Shown here in pieces: positions 10,421 to 42,294 of a stretch of 64,000 nt of DNA (position 1 is the first letter of the stretch; each line of letters starts with the position of its first letter). The stretch covers positions 5,110,636-5,174,635 of the forward strand of contig NC_085859.1 in NCBI RefSeq assembly GCF_034702125.1, written 5' to 3'. Below the pieces are notes generated by a model. The model was given only the letters and a program-made list of their open reading frames with translations. It searched no databases and was not told where the DNA came from. The position numbers were made by a program, and so were the translations under genes. This DNA is from Engraulis encrasicolus. Its lineage: Eukaryota > Chordata > Actinopteri > Clupeiformes > Engraulidae.

Positions 10421-11054
10421 GGTGTGTGTTTCAACTTTTCAGTACATTGAAATTGTACATTTTGGGTCTGCACCTGGCTAAAATAGATGGGTGTGAGTTT
10501 TGAATGAAATCCTATGGAGAGTATCATGATCTGCTTCTGTAGTCACAGTGCATGTTGACATGCATGCTTCTTTAGGTGTAATTCATATCATATTTCCAAT
10601 GTTGACGGCATTCATACATCCCCAAACAATGTCAGTCCCACTACCATGCTTGACTAGCCAGATGATGCTCTACTCAGAATGTGCACGAGTCTCCCACCAA
10701 GTCGTGCGCGAGGAAAACAACAATTGTGTCGGGTACAAAACATGGTCATGGAACGGCTTGCTTAACAAGAATGATAGTATTGTGTAATTTCGAAGATAAT
10801 TAAATAAAATCTTATTACAATGGGATTTCTCATAGACATGGTTTTGCATGTCTCTTATCTCTTTTCATGTTGACTGTGCCATCAACGTTACAAGTTTACA
10901 AGGTGCACAGCGCACAAATTTATGCGTACAAGAGGAAGAATACATGTCACGGTGTAATTATGAAAATAATTAACTTCAAAGTTAAGTGTTATTACATAGT
11001 CACCATGGTTATCAATATGTGTGTAAGAACAGTGAAAAAACAAATCGGTCACAC

Positions 11055-11265
11055 ACACAATTAAGAGGATCTTCCATGTCTACCATTTTGAATTTCCAGA
11101 AATAGACATCTATATCTGCAAAACTTAATATACTTTGGTCACACCAGTAAGTATTAGTTCATGATTTAGTAAATATTCATGAAAAGATCAAATTTGGCAG
11201 TAGAAAGCATGGTTTCATAGTTGCAATACCTACTCTGGCCACCATCTTACACAATGCACCTTTAA
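11055..11265. mobile_element. Degraded copy of the GGTGCACTGTGTAA element family
   Basis: Segments CATTTTGAATTT, CAAAACTTAATATACTTTGG, TCATGAAAAGATCAAATTTG and a final ACAATGCACCTTTAAA match the better copy at 18701-19051. This copy is decayed. Confidence 0.55.
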
Positions 11266-11492
11266 ACAAATGTGGAGCTCTGCTCGTTCAACCTCAATGC
11301 CCCCATCATCAAAGGCTACTTGCACTTTTCCAGTAACAGTTGCTGCTTGAACAGGCACCTTACCGCAGTACATTTACCTTTCTGCATTAGAAACTGGAAT
11401 AGTTGACAAATTCATGTCATGATCATTGATAACCGTACGAGACTGAGAATTGAAAGTAATACTTGCCAAATGGTCCAATGGTCTTCATACAG

Positions 11493-11667
11493 AACATGGG
11501 GTCCATGTCCATCACTGATGAGCCATCTGCTACAGAGACCAGGTGGACCTTCAACCAACGCAGCTTCTTTGAGCCCCTGAAGGAATCTGTGTCTGCACTG
11601 AAGATGCAGCTGGAGAAGAAATTGCATTCAATCTTCGAGAAGGAAATGGACAACATACACACAGCAG
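11493..11667 (+). pseudogene. Gene B exon 4, open
   Basis: This 175-bp exon (C and D have 172, so one extra codon) lies between acceptor CATACAG and donor GCAGGTTTGA. It encodes a segment ending FEPLKESVSALKMQLEKKL, then SIFEKEMDNIHTA, matching the C and D linker between coiled coil and B30.2. The frame is intact within the exon. Confidence 0.8.
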
Positions 11668-11785
11668 GTTTGACAAATGTTGAAATCATATCAGACATCA
11701 GCAGATTTTACAAACATTTTTTGTGCACAAATGATTGAACTGTTGTGCTGTACTCACAAGAATGTTCTTCTTTATCTCAAATCAG

Positions 11786-11809
11786 CAAATAAGGCTCAGA
11801 TCTTGAAAT
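11786..11809 (+). pseudogene. Gene B exon 5 (24-bp microexon)
   Basis: Between acceptor AATCAG and donor GTGAGTACT lies a 24-bp phase-1 microexon (CAAATAAGGCTCAGATCTTG then AAAT) corresponding to the 36-bp exon of C and the 33-bp exon of D. A CA microsatellite begins about 12 bp after the donor, as in C and D. The call rests mainly on position and phase. Confidence 0.55.
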
Positions 11810-11820
11810 GTGAGTACTTG

Positions 11821-11951
<131 letters not shown>

Positions 11952-12024
11952 AAGCCCAATTTTCACTGCATAAACGACCCTAACCGCGCTGTACCAACGA
12001 TTTGCTGAGCTGGTGACCCAGATT

Positions 12025-12400
12025 AGAGATGCACCGCATCCTGATTTTTAGGATCCTGACGGATACCGGATCCACTGCTTAAGATCCTGCCGGATCCGGA
12101 ACTGGATACCGGATCCTAAGAAAGGGTTAGGAAAGGGAAACACATAGCCTACTCGCACACATGGACCCTTTTTATTACGTTGACTCAAACTATTTTTTTG
12201 ACTCATTGACTTACTGCCACACTGCCTGCACTGGCCGATTCCAAAGGGCTTTCACTTCATGCAGCAATTGGGGTTGTGAAAGACTGACTGAAAAACCTAG
12301 GCTAGAGATGCACCAGATCCTGATTTTTAGGTAACTGCTGGATACCGGATCCACTGCTCAAGATCCTGCCGGATCCGGATCCAGTGAAAAACCGAAAGTT
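12025..12400. mobile_element. Fragments of a GGATCC-rich hAT-like element
   Basis: Two related blocks start TAGAGATGCACC (about 12025 and 12303) and carry repeated GGATCCTG and GGATACCGGATCC words with CACTGCTNAAGATCCTGCC. Ends with AGAGATGCACCG are common in fish hAT elements. Boundaries and TSD are unclear. Confidence 0.45.
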
Positions 12401-12884
12401 TCGCTTTTAACAAAACGTGTATTTACCACATTTGTAGCTATTTATCATTAATTGTTTACATGAAACCTGTCTCCTGGTGCTGGTGCCCATTCCCATTCCC
12501 TCACAAGTTATGTTCAGAACTTACCCAATTGAGCCTGCTGACATCGGGGGGCGCTGTGGCTTCCATCCAGGGTTCCACTATTGCTCTCCACTATCCTATC
12601 TGAAATAAAGGCAAAAAAGGCCATACAAATAAAAAAAATTTAAAAGAACCTGCTGACGTCTACATTATCACCCCATTCCACAGAGGAAAAACTGTCAGTT
12701 TGCATTGCAAACCAATGTTTCGGTCCCCAAGCGGTCATACTTGTGGCGTGAAGAACACAACAGACATCACACCAACAGACATCACACCAGAAGGATACAC
12801 AAGACCATCCTGACATGAAATGCTGATAGTACGTTACTGTGCTAGCAGACAAAGAAAAGTCTTTAAACTTAAGAGAGTGTCTAA

Positions 12885-13191
12885 TGCCGCGATCACACCG
12901 CCGGCGTTGAATGCGTGGAAAGATGCGGAAGTAATTGACTTTGTATGGGAGAGCAGGCAGCAGACGCGTTAAAAGCAGCACAAGTGTTTCTAGCGTCAAG
13001 GGCGTCAAAAGCCGAGGGCGTCAAAAGTTGAACTTCATCTAAAAATATGTAATGAGCTCGGCGGTGGCAGGCGTCAGCCAATGGAATATTCACATTTTTC
13101 TAAACACGAGCTTCAGTTGGTCGAGATTCCTGGCTGAACACTTCAGGTTGAATCTTTTGCCTCGTTCAACGCCGGCGGTGTGACTGCAGCA
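12885..13191. mobile_element. PIF/Harbinger-like MITE (3-bp TSD)
   Basis: Inverted ends TGCCGCGATCACACCGCCGG and CCGGCGGTGTGACTGCAGCA are flanked by TAA on both sides (12882-12884 and 13192-13194). A 3-bp TWA-type duplication fits PIF/Harbinger, though the short TSD could be chance. It is 307 bp and non-coding. Confidence 0.65.
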
Positions 13192-13237
13192 TAAGTGCGG
13201 CATGGCTACGTTTCTCAATCGGATTGAACACCTAGAG

Positions 13238-13581
13238 CAGGGGTCCCCAAACTTTTTCCTCTGGGGGCCACATTATCGTTCCTGACTGTGATCAGGGGCC
13301 GGGAACAATCATGTGGGCTGTATACTAGGCCACTGCCTGTTATAGCCATAATTTCTAGCACAACATAGTTAATCATTACAAATGATTTGCAAAAGAAGTG
13401 AGTACTTCACATGTTTTTCCATTTTAATCCTTTCAATTTCAATCCTTCAATTTATCATTTTTTTCTGTGAGAATTGCTTCTTTGGGACAGTTCAAATGGT
13501 GAGGTGCAGAGAGGAAGAGGGCCGGTCAAAGGGGCTTGGTGGGCCGCATCCGGCCCCCGGGCCTTAGTTTGGGGACCCCTG
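13238..13581. mobile_element. Non-autonomous hAT-like element
   Basis: Near-perfect inverted ends CAGGGGTCCCCAAACTTTTT and TAGTTTGGGGACCCCTG. The flanks ACCTAGAG and ACCTAATG agree at 6 of 8 bases, consistent with an aged 8-bp TSD. It is 344 bp with GGGGGCC-rich subterminal sequence. Confidence 0.8.
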
Positions 13582-13593
13582 ACCTAATGGCAC

Positions 13594-14085
13594 CTACAGT
13601 ATGCACCCCCATCTTTACCTGTCTGTTTCATGGGAGGTGCTAACCAGGGTTCTAAATTAGCACCAGCCAAACAGCCAAATGCTGGTGACATTTCAGTTTG
13701 GCTGCTAGAACAGACCAACTTCCTAGCCTCTTTGACCCATTAGTGAGAGTGCGTTTGACTAGTAAATGAGCATCTACAAGCCATTTTGACTGGTGACGAA
13801 AAAAGTTAATTCAGAGCCCTGGTGCTAACCTATTAGGATGCACCTACAGTATGCACCCCCATCTTTACCTGTCTGTTTCATGGGAGGTGCTAACCTATTA
13901 GACCATCTTTACCTGTCTGTTTCATGGGAGGTGCTAACCTATTAGACCATCTTTACCTGTCTGTTTCATGGGAGGTGCTAACCTATTAGACCATCTTTAC
14001 CTGTCTGTTTCATGGGAGGTGCTAACCTATTAGACCATCTTTACCTGTCTGTTTCATGGGAGGTGCTAACCTATTAGATTCCTAC
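13594..14085. repeat. 44-bp tandem repeat array
   Basis: Units ACCATCTTTACCTGTCTGTT followed by TCATGGGAGGTGCTAACCTA recur at 44-bp spacing, about five to six copies, nearly identical. The first unit is split by a 177-bp element at 13645-13821. Confidence 0.85.
13645..13821. mobile_element. Short hAT-like element inside the 44-bp array
   Basis: Ends CAGGGTTCTAAATTA and TTAATTCAGAGCCCTG with an exact GTGCTAAC duplication (13637-13644 and 13822-13829). It has the same terminal family as the 3.9-kb element at 41254-45206 and the copy starting at 63243. Confidence 0.85.
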
Positions 14086-14182
14086 ACCTGGAGGCCCATA
14101 CTGTCGTTCTGTCATATGATTGAATGTGGAGCATTTTGTATCGTTCGTGTGTTTTATGCATTTCATACTTCATGCATTTCAG

Positions 14183-14236
14183 CGTTTGATGGCCAGGCTC
14201 TTCCTGAACCAGTGACAAGAGAGGACTTCTTACGCT
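14183..14236 (+). pseudogene. Gene B exon 7 (54 bp), open
   Basis: After TGCATTTCAG the exon encodes a phase-1 segment [17 protein letters not shown], matching FYGQAFIAEPVMREDFLQ of gene C (38444-38500) with one codon fewer, then GTGAGTTG. The upstream intron also matches C (TGATTGAATGTGGAGCATTT). A CA-type repeat follows the donor. Confidence 0.75.
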
Positions 14237-14249
14237 GTGAGTTGGATAT

Positions 14250-14503
14250 GCAGACGCACGCACGCATGCATACACACGAATGCATACACACGCACACACA
14301 CGAACGCACGCATGCATACACACGCACACACACACACGCATGCACGCATGCATGCATACACATGCACACACACAAACGCATGCATACACACGCACACACA
14401 CGAACGCACGCACGTATGCATACACATGCACACACACAAACGCATGCACACATGCATACACACGCACACACACGAACACACACACGCACGCATGCACACA
14501 GCG
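14250..14503. repeat. CA/CACG/CATG compound microsatellite
   Basis: About 250 bp of mixed CACACG, CACGCA and CATGCA words directly after the exon 7 donor of gene B. Gene C has a CA microsatellite at the same point. The open frames across it are low-complexity artefacts. Confidence 0.9.
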
Positions 14504-14682
14504 TATAGCCTACTGTATATCAAGATGAATGAAGATTACAAATGAGACACATAGGAGAGCATTCATCAAATTCTTTAGTGAACTCCTTCATTCTTCCTTT
14601 TGTTGCAATGCTTTACGCTGCACATAACTTTGGGAGACAGTATAGTGCCCCCACTGGATGGAATGCATATTACACTATACCA

Positions 14683-14723
<41 letters not shown>

Positions 14724-14724
<1 letters not shown>

Positions 14725-15475
14725 TAGCCAGGCCACGCCCTAGTGACGCAACGCCAAAATGCACTAAATTCCGCCCAAATTCAACAAATGACATTGACTT
14801 CTATGGGCCCAAAACGGCTGAAAAAAATGCCAAATGGACAATTTTTTCCGATTTTTACCCGCAGACGCTTATCCAAAGTAGCCCAATTGGACGGGCACCC
14901 GCCCAATCTGGCAACACTGACACACACACACACTAGCCAGGCCACGCCCTCCTAATGACGCCACACCTTCGGCGTTGCTTCTAGCCAGGCCAGGAGCAAT
15001 ACAAATATCGTTTCTGAGCTCCGGCGAAATCAGGTACTCCACCCACTTTGTCGGGAAGCAATCAACTTTGACCAGCTCCAACGGCCTTGAGTAGAGGCGT
15101 GTTCAAGGCAGTGACGTGGTTTAAGCAGAGACATTCTATTGGGAGAAAGACAATGTGTGGTTTAAACTTGGGCAAAGCCTTTTCTGGCCTCGACCAGTAG
15201 CAAATCGAGGGAGGTGGGTTAACCATAGCCTGATTATCATCGACATTCAAATCTCTTCGAGACTTGGTCTGACCCAGAGCATAACAATTAACATTTCCCA
15301 AACAGCATTTCCCAAATGGCCTCCCTTGGTTTGCTAATGATTGTTTGCGTCCCAACGAAGTGGGAGGAGTTCCCGTCTTTGCAGGAACTCGGAAAGTGCT
15401 TGCATTGACTCTTGACCTGACTAGTAGCAACGCTGAAGCTGTTGCGTCGCTAGGAGGGCACGGCCTGGCTAGGTT
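14724..15475. mobile_element. TIR element with CTAGCCAGGCC ends
   Basis: The left end CTAGCCAGGCCACGCCC (about 14727, repeated at about 14934) is inverted at the right as GGGCACGGCCTGGCTAG (about 15457-15473). An adjacent internal segment (GCGTTGCT, GCAACGC) is also inverted. The doubled left end suggests nested or partially duplicated copies. No coding capacity, no TSD assigned. Confidence 0.6.
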
Positions 15476-15582
15476 AACCAGGCCATTTGGGAAACTTTAT
15501 TCGTTGTCTTCCTGGTCAGACCAACACACACAGGAAACATTATGTAAATAAACTTGTTGTATCCCGTCTTCTCCTCCATCAG

Positions 15583-16066
15583 ATTCCCGTCTCTTCACTC
15601 TGGATCCAAACACAGCACACACAAAACTCCATCTGTCTGAGGAGAACAGGAGGGTGGAGAAGAGAGATGAGGACCAGTCATATCCTGATCATCCAAACAG
15701 ATTTGATTTGTATCCCCAGGTGCTGTGTAGAGAGGGTGTGTCTGCACGCTGCTACTGAGAGGTTGAGTGGAGTGTAGGTGTTGGTATAGCAGTGTCATAT
15801 AAAAGCATCAGCAGGAAAGGATGGGGTGTTGAGTGCGGGTTTGGATATAATGATCAGTCCTGGATGCTGGGAATCCGCAGCTCCAGCTCCTATTTCAGTC
15901 ACAAGCATAAAGAGACTAAACTCCCTCTAGTGGCCAGCTCCAGAATAGGAGTGTATGTGGATCACAGGGCAGGAACTCTGGCCTTCTACAGCATCTCTGG
16001 AGACACAATGACCCTCCTGCACAGAGTCCACACCACATTCACACACACACACTCTACCCTGGGTTT
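15583..16066 (+). pseudogene. Gene B B30.2 exon, disrupted
   Basis: Acceptor CCATCAG precedes the PRY segment LDPNTAHTKLHLSEENRRVE. The exon follows gene C closely but has TGA at 15756-15758 in place of the Trp of CYWEVEW, then a 3-bp in-frame deletion. It reads normally through FGYNDQSW and RIGVYVDHRAGTLAFYSI, and loses frame where TTCACACAC has two extra bases. The terminal LYTGF segment is therefore out of frame and the 3' end diverges. Confidence 0.85.
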
Positions 16067-16192
16067 GGGTTCTATGATCAATCCATCAATCAATCAATCT
16101 TATTTATATCGCACATTCTCATTCAAAACTGCCAAGAAAGACGGAAGAAGAAAAGCTATTGTATTATAGAAAGCAGATACAGCTGCTAAACA

Positions 16193-17663
16193 CAGGGCCG
16201 GTTTTTAGCATAGGCCAGCTAGGCGGTCGCCTAGAGCGCCATGTGAAGAAGGGGCGCCGAAATGACGCTCTCCTATGCGTAATTTTGCGATATGAAGTTT
16301 TTTTATGAAGTCGCAATCAACAAAGAGTGGCGAAAGCGCTCCTCACGGCAAAGCGCCCCTCAGCCAATAGTAATATCTCTTCCAACTGTCTCTGGGAAGT
16401 CTGTGAACCAATAAACAGACAGTTCTGAGAAAGGGGGCGGGACGAGTGACAGCTTGCGATCTATTTTGAATTTGGAGACTCACTCGAGAGACAGAGGGGG
16501 CAAGCGCAAAGAGTAGGCTAGTGCTGCTCTGCTGGATGGAGATTATCATGTTCTCATTAAACCACTCATTGCATGATGCAGGAGTTTCAGAGGGTGTTTT
16601 GGAACTATGTGATTTAATCAGCAACCGTTTGTGATTATGGAAAGCCTAATAGTTATGAGGTTACTATTTTGAATTAGAGAGAAAAAGAGCTTTGTTTTTG
16701 ATCAGAGAAATCGCTAGTTAGCATGCTAACATTAGCCAAGTATGCCAAGCAATGAAATCCAGTAAAGTAGCTGTTATAGCCTACTCACTACTCACTAACA
16801 CCCACCTGATATCATAATACTTGCTTAGGTTGACAAGCAATGTAAAGTAAGACTGGTGCAATGTTTAAAACAATTTTAGCTGCCATATCTCCTTCCATCC
16901 ACATGAATTACCTGCTTGTTGTAAGCTTAAAAAAAACATTAATTTCCAGACCAGAATGACATAGCCTAGGCTACATTAATCATGTAACAGAACCATGCAC
17001 AGCAGACAAGTGAGGCTATTTACTATATTTTGTATATTATGAAATTCAATAGCGTGACAGCTCTTCTCCCTTTCTCTCACCCTGTCCCTCCAAACACATA
17101 GATAGCCCCCTTCTCATTCTCCTACTCACAAATGCACCACTATTTCCAGTCCAGAAATGAAATTGGTTTGGAAGACAGCACAAATGTGTAGCTTATTAAA
17201 ATTGTTATGCTGCCATGCTTTGTGATGCTGTAGATAGTGTAGATCAATGCAGACCTCCTTGGTAGGCTTATTGTCTACACATGCATTTTACATGCAAATG
17301 TAGGCTACTGTAGCCTATCACTCTCCTGGCATTTCAATTTCACGTTACAATTCAAACACATTGATAACCTCCCTCTCATCTGGGGTTGGGGGCCCCACCA
17401 CCATCACATCCAACACACCACACAGTGAAGCTACTTTCATGCGACTCAATCTGATGTGTTGGTCGCCTGTCAAAAAGAACCACAAATCCATTTGATGAAA
17501 AACGGTTATTGTTCTTGATGCTATTTAGTTAAGCTTACTAAGGATATTAGTCTTGTGTTCTGTGAGGTATAAGAAAGATTTTTTTTTTTCAAAGGTAAGG
17601 GGGGGTGGGGGGGCGCCAGAACTCAAACTCGCCTAGGGCACCAATAAGCCAGAACCGGCCCTG
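16193..17663. mobile_element. 1.47-kb hAT-like element with 8-bp TSD
   Basis: Ends CAGGGCCGGTTTTTAGC and GCCAGAACCGGCCCTG with subterminal inverted GGCGGTCGCCTAGAGCGCC and GCGCCAGAACTC-type segments. Exact GCTAAACA duplication (16185-16192 and 17664-17671). No intact transposase frame. It sits about 125 bp downstream of the gene B B30.2 exon and splits its 3' flank. Confidence 0.9.
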
Positions 17664-17944
17664 GCTAAACATCACCAAAGGCAGATGAAAGTAAAACTGT
17701 AATGACAATAAAACATGATATGGGTACCCAGTATTCTGTGTTGTGGTGCTATTTTAGTGATTTGTTTCATATATACTGTATATCTTCAATTGCTTTACAT
17801 AAGAGTTAAGTTGAGCCTCCTTTTTTGTGCATTTACCATAACTGGTGTGACAGTTGGGGCCCCAGATTTGGTTGGGGCCCCAGGCAATTGCCTAGGTTTG
17901 CCTAATGGAAAGTCTGCCTCTGTCTATGATGAATCACCAGTGAA

Positions 17945-18400
17945 GCCGGAGGTTACAGCAGGCAAATGCTGCTCCTGTGGGGCCTCCTCAAAGAAAAGAT
18001 CGTTTCATACCTTTAGTGGAGGTGTGTCGTTCACGAACAAGCCGGTTCTTTTGAACGGCTCCCTGAAGTGAACGATGGGAACCGGATCACAGCTGGGGGA
18101 GCCACTCGACTGTTATTTCGTTCATTTTTCATTAATTTTAAGCATGTGAACTCACCCAGAGTAATTACATTTTGGGGAAAAACACAATTGTTTGCCCTAA
18201 AGAGTGGCAAAACCGGTATTTAGAAGCAGGAGAATAATTGACAAAATTACCTTAAGGTGGAGTCAAAATATTATATTGTAAACATTGAATAGATAATTTT
18301 AAAAAGAGCCAAAAGAGCCAGTTTTTTGAACGGCTCTTTGAAAGGAACGAGCCACTAAGATCCGGATTCCGTTAAAGATCCATAAATCCCATATCTAACC
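17945..18400. other. Gene B 3' flank remnant plus repeat sequence
   Basis: GCAAATGCTGCTCCTGTGGG (about 17961-17980) matches the sequence just after the stop codons of genes A and C, so the finTRIM 3' flank resumes here. The stretch from about 18020 to 18360 has mirrored GAACGGCTC words that suggest a further TIR element; its ends are not resolved. Confidence 0.45.
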
Positions 18401-18435
18401 TTTAGAGGAATGCCATGCCTATCTTTTATCTGTAC

Positions 18436-18439
<4 letters not shown>

Positions 18440-18523
<84 letters not shown>

Positions 18524-18536
18524 CTCTCTCTCTCTC
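18440..18536. repeat. CT microsatellite
   Basis: About 95 bp of CT with a few CCCTCTCC and GCTC interruptions, the counterpart of the CT repeat at 632-670 behind gene A. Confidence 0.9.
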
Positions 18537-18700
18537 GATCTTTCTGTTCTGGGTTATCTATAGACTCTACTACTACTGCTCGATGAGATTATTGTCTCAG
18601 TGTCATTTCAAATATACAATTTGCATAATGAAACAGAATAAAATGAATTCCAACTCTAAACAGCAAAGTCACTTTGGTCTGTTTTCACATTGTACTTTAA

Positions 18701-19051
18701 AGGTGCACTGTGTAATATCTTTAGTAATTCATGTCCAGAATTCATGCTGCCCATTCACATATGTTATGTTTTGAACAAATACTTATCACCACCATCAAAT
18801 GCTAAGTCTTTTTTGTGACTGGGAAAGTTGCACTTTTCATACATGAAAAGTCTCCATGGTCCGCCATTTTGAAATTCATTCATTCATTTTTAGCTGCAAA
18901 ACTTACTTTACTTTGGTCATACTAGTAAATACTAGTTTATTACTTCATGAAAAGATCATGAAAAGATCAAATGTGGCAATAGGTAGCACAATTTCAATGA
19001 GAAGCATAGCTGCAATACCTATTCTGGCCACAATCTTACACAGTGCACCTT
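18701..19051. mobile_element. TTAA-flanked MITE (AGGTGCACTGTGTAA family)
   Basis: Inverted ends AGGTGCACTGTGTAA and TTACACAGTGCACCT, each abutting TTAA (18697-18700 and 19052-19055), as in piggyBac-like insertions. The interior holds CCGCCATTTTGAAAT and ATGAAAAGATCA words. Related copies are at about 11055-11265 and 61754-61940. Confidence 0.75.
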
Positions 19052-19689
19052 TTAAGGTGTGCTGTGATCATGTATAATAATTATCTGTCTGTCTGTGTGG
19101 GGGTGCATCCTCAAGGTTGTTGGTTCTATGCCCAGCATTAGCACACAGAGCTGCCTCTTATTCTATGATGTCAAGGTTGTTGGTTCTAAATGGCAGCATT
19201 GTGGACGCTGCATCCTCAAGGTTGTTGGTTCTGTACCAAGTATTGCCACAAAGCTGTGCAGGCCTAATGCTCAGGCCTCAGGGTGATATGAAGTAGGCCT
19301 ACCTAATGTTCAGCTATTTTGAGACTCGTCAGTTAGGCATCTTATTGTGAACAGTGAGTATCAGCTTGTGAAAATAATATTAAAAAAATATTTGTTTGTC
19401 AATTGTCAGTTAATAATCACATTTTCATTAGGCTTCATGGAGATCCTCAAGAAGCTATTACATGGAGATGTCATATATATAAATAAAGAGGACTTTTGTT
19501 TAAATTAGAAATCTAAACATCATTATTATTAGTTTGCCATCATAGCCCAGTAATAATCACATTATGATTAGATTAGACATTAATTCATGACAGTCTTCAA
19601 CAATCATATTACATGCCCAAACAAACAGCTGGAAACAAACAGAAAGGAGACACTTGTCCTGGTGTACTGACTTAGTGTCGAAAACTGTA

Positions 19690-19857
<168 letters not shown>

Positions 19858-20549
19858 ACAGCCGTCTCCAAAAGAGTCCATCTGTTTGGAATAACTAATT
19901 TGCTAATAACCTGACTTTCAATTAATCACTTGTCTTCAGAAGTCACTCATATGAAAGCTACAACCCTCCCGAATGAAGTTGTATGTACAAAAATAAATGT
20001 CATGCACCACAGAAAGATTGAGCCTTTAATGAACACAGACAGGGCAGAATATGAAAAAAGAAACATGGTGCATAAAGTGAAACATGGTAGGGATACAGCT
20101 CTTATGAGGAGCTGCATGCATGTTGCAGGTGTTCGAGGGCTTTTATCATTGATTAAATCATGAAGTTAAAAATGTATTGCTCTATATAAATAAATATAAA
20201 TATGTTCTAGTTTAAACTGCACATTGAAGACTGGTCAAATGCCGTTTTAAACTTATATGATAACACTGTACATGGATTTTTGACAATAAAATTGATCGCT
20301 TGAATTGACTTGACTTGGAAATGACTTTATAGTTATGAAGTCAGTTATATGATAAGGAAGGTAGCCAGAGATGGATTCTACAGTAGGCTATGCTGGCACT
20401 TTTCTGCCCTCATCTTGGTATCAGTTTGTTCTGTAAACACAAACACGACTGCAGGCTAATGCGCTTTAGGCCTTCACGTGGCCCAGATGTGAAAAAACCC
20501 CACAAAATGTTGAAATGTAATTTGACTGCCATACACGATTTCGTGTCTA

Positions 20550-20584
<35 letters not shown>
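20550..20584. repeat. CAGA tetranucleotide repeat
   Basis: About eight CAGA units, about 250 bp upstream of the gene C start codon. Confidence 0.9.
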
Positions 20585-20690
20585 GGAAAGGGTGGAAGTA
20601 GAGGCAGAAACTGTGAAAAGGCACATGGACCCTTCAAAAGTAGAGATATGAATGGGGCAATCTAATGAACTTGCCTTACTAAACAACGCC

Positions 20691-20765
20691 ACTAGATGGT
20701 AGCAGTTACTCCATGAATACCTGCATACACCACTCTATCTATCCAGGAAGTGGAGCGCCACTGGT
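20691..20765 (+). promoter_or_regulatory. Conserved upstream block of gene C
   Basis: ACTAGATGGTAGCAGTTACT, CCATGAATACC, CCAGGAAGT and GAGCGCCAC recur in order upstream of gene D (51989-52053), with a relic at 1918-1957. CAGGAAGT fits an ETS-type site. The block lies 70-145 bp before the ATG, so it may be proximal promoter or 5' UTR. I see no clear ISRE or TATA box. The internal ATG at 20713 is out of frame with the main start. Confidence 0.5.
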
Positions 20766-20834
20766 AAAATCAAAACAACTGAGTTGCACTTGGAGCTGTT
20801 GTAGTCGCTTACCTATCGCTAAATACTTAAGGAA

Positions 20835-41115
<20,281 letters not shown>

Positions 41116-41159
41116 GCCTACAGGTAAATGCTGCTCTTCTGGGGCCTCTGCATTCCGCA

Positions 41160-41245
41160 CACACTCACGCATACACACACACACACACACGCTCACCCAC
41201 TCACTCACTCACTCACTCACTCACTCACTCACTCTCGCACACACA
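41160..41245. repeat. CA and CTCA microsatellites after gene C
   Basis: CA tracts and about nine CACT/TCAC units in the 3' flank, just before the 3.9-kb element. Confidence 0.85.
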
Positions 41246-41606
41246 GTCACCATCAGGGCTCTAAATTAACTTTTTCCACCACCAGCCAATTTGGCTAGTA
41301 GACATTTTTTCTTACTAGCCAAATGGAAGGTCAACTAGCCATTTTTTCTCACCAAAATAAACCATGCGTTAATTATGTTGCTTTTAATTATTTTATTAAA
41401 CTAGGCTATGTCCTCAACACAGATAAACAATATAAATATTATACTCAATATTAATTTTCATTCCATTTCCATATACTGCACAGACAGCCAAACACTAGCC
41501 TATTACCTCACACACCATCACCCAAACCTCATACAGTATAGGCCTACAACTCACACAAACACAGCATGCCTTCAACACTAATGTCACACACATACCAGAC
41601 TTTTGT

Positions 41607-42255
41607 AGGGGTAGTCGCGTGAGAATCGGAATTCTCACACGGTACGCACCACGTAATGTAGGTACAGTCGCGTAAGAATCGGAATTCTTACACGGGTCGC
41701 ACCGGTAATGTAATTGAAGTTACGTTAATGTATGGGAAGCTGCGTGTGGATTTACTCCTCATGCGGCTATACCAGGAATTGAAGGTAAAATCTCGTTTGG
41801 GAATTTAATTAATTATGAATTAATTAATATTAATAAACAAATTAATTAAAATGTAATTTAAGGACCGTCTCATAAAATCCTTGGATTATCAATCACAATA
41901 TTCAACAATAAATTGCTAAACACAGAATTAATAATAAGTTTTGTACTGGGGTTACTCAGCGGGGCACAGTGAACGATGAGAGTATGAGACCTATTCTCTG
42001 TGATCAGCTGGGTTACACAAGCACAAAGGTTGATCTGAAGGCAAAGTTCTATAATAGGTTGGTTGGGTGTACAAAGTAACAAGGACAACAAAATGCAATC
42101 AAATGATTTACTTTTATTAACTACTAGGTAATCTAATAAAATGCATTACATTCAAAGTCGGTTAAATGGAATAATAACAATAATAAGGCACAATAATATA
42201 AACAAGAAAGAAAATAAAAGAGGGGCAAAGAAAGAAGAGGGGGACAGGCGTTCAG

Positions 42256-42294
<39 letters not shown>

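Noticed and set aside
14056..14545. Frames of 100-150 codons on both strands rich in His-Thr or Cys-Val
   Set aside because: Low-complexity translation of the CA-type repeat; only the 54-bp exon at 14183-14236 is supported.
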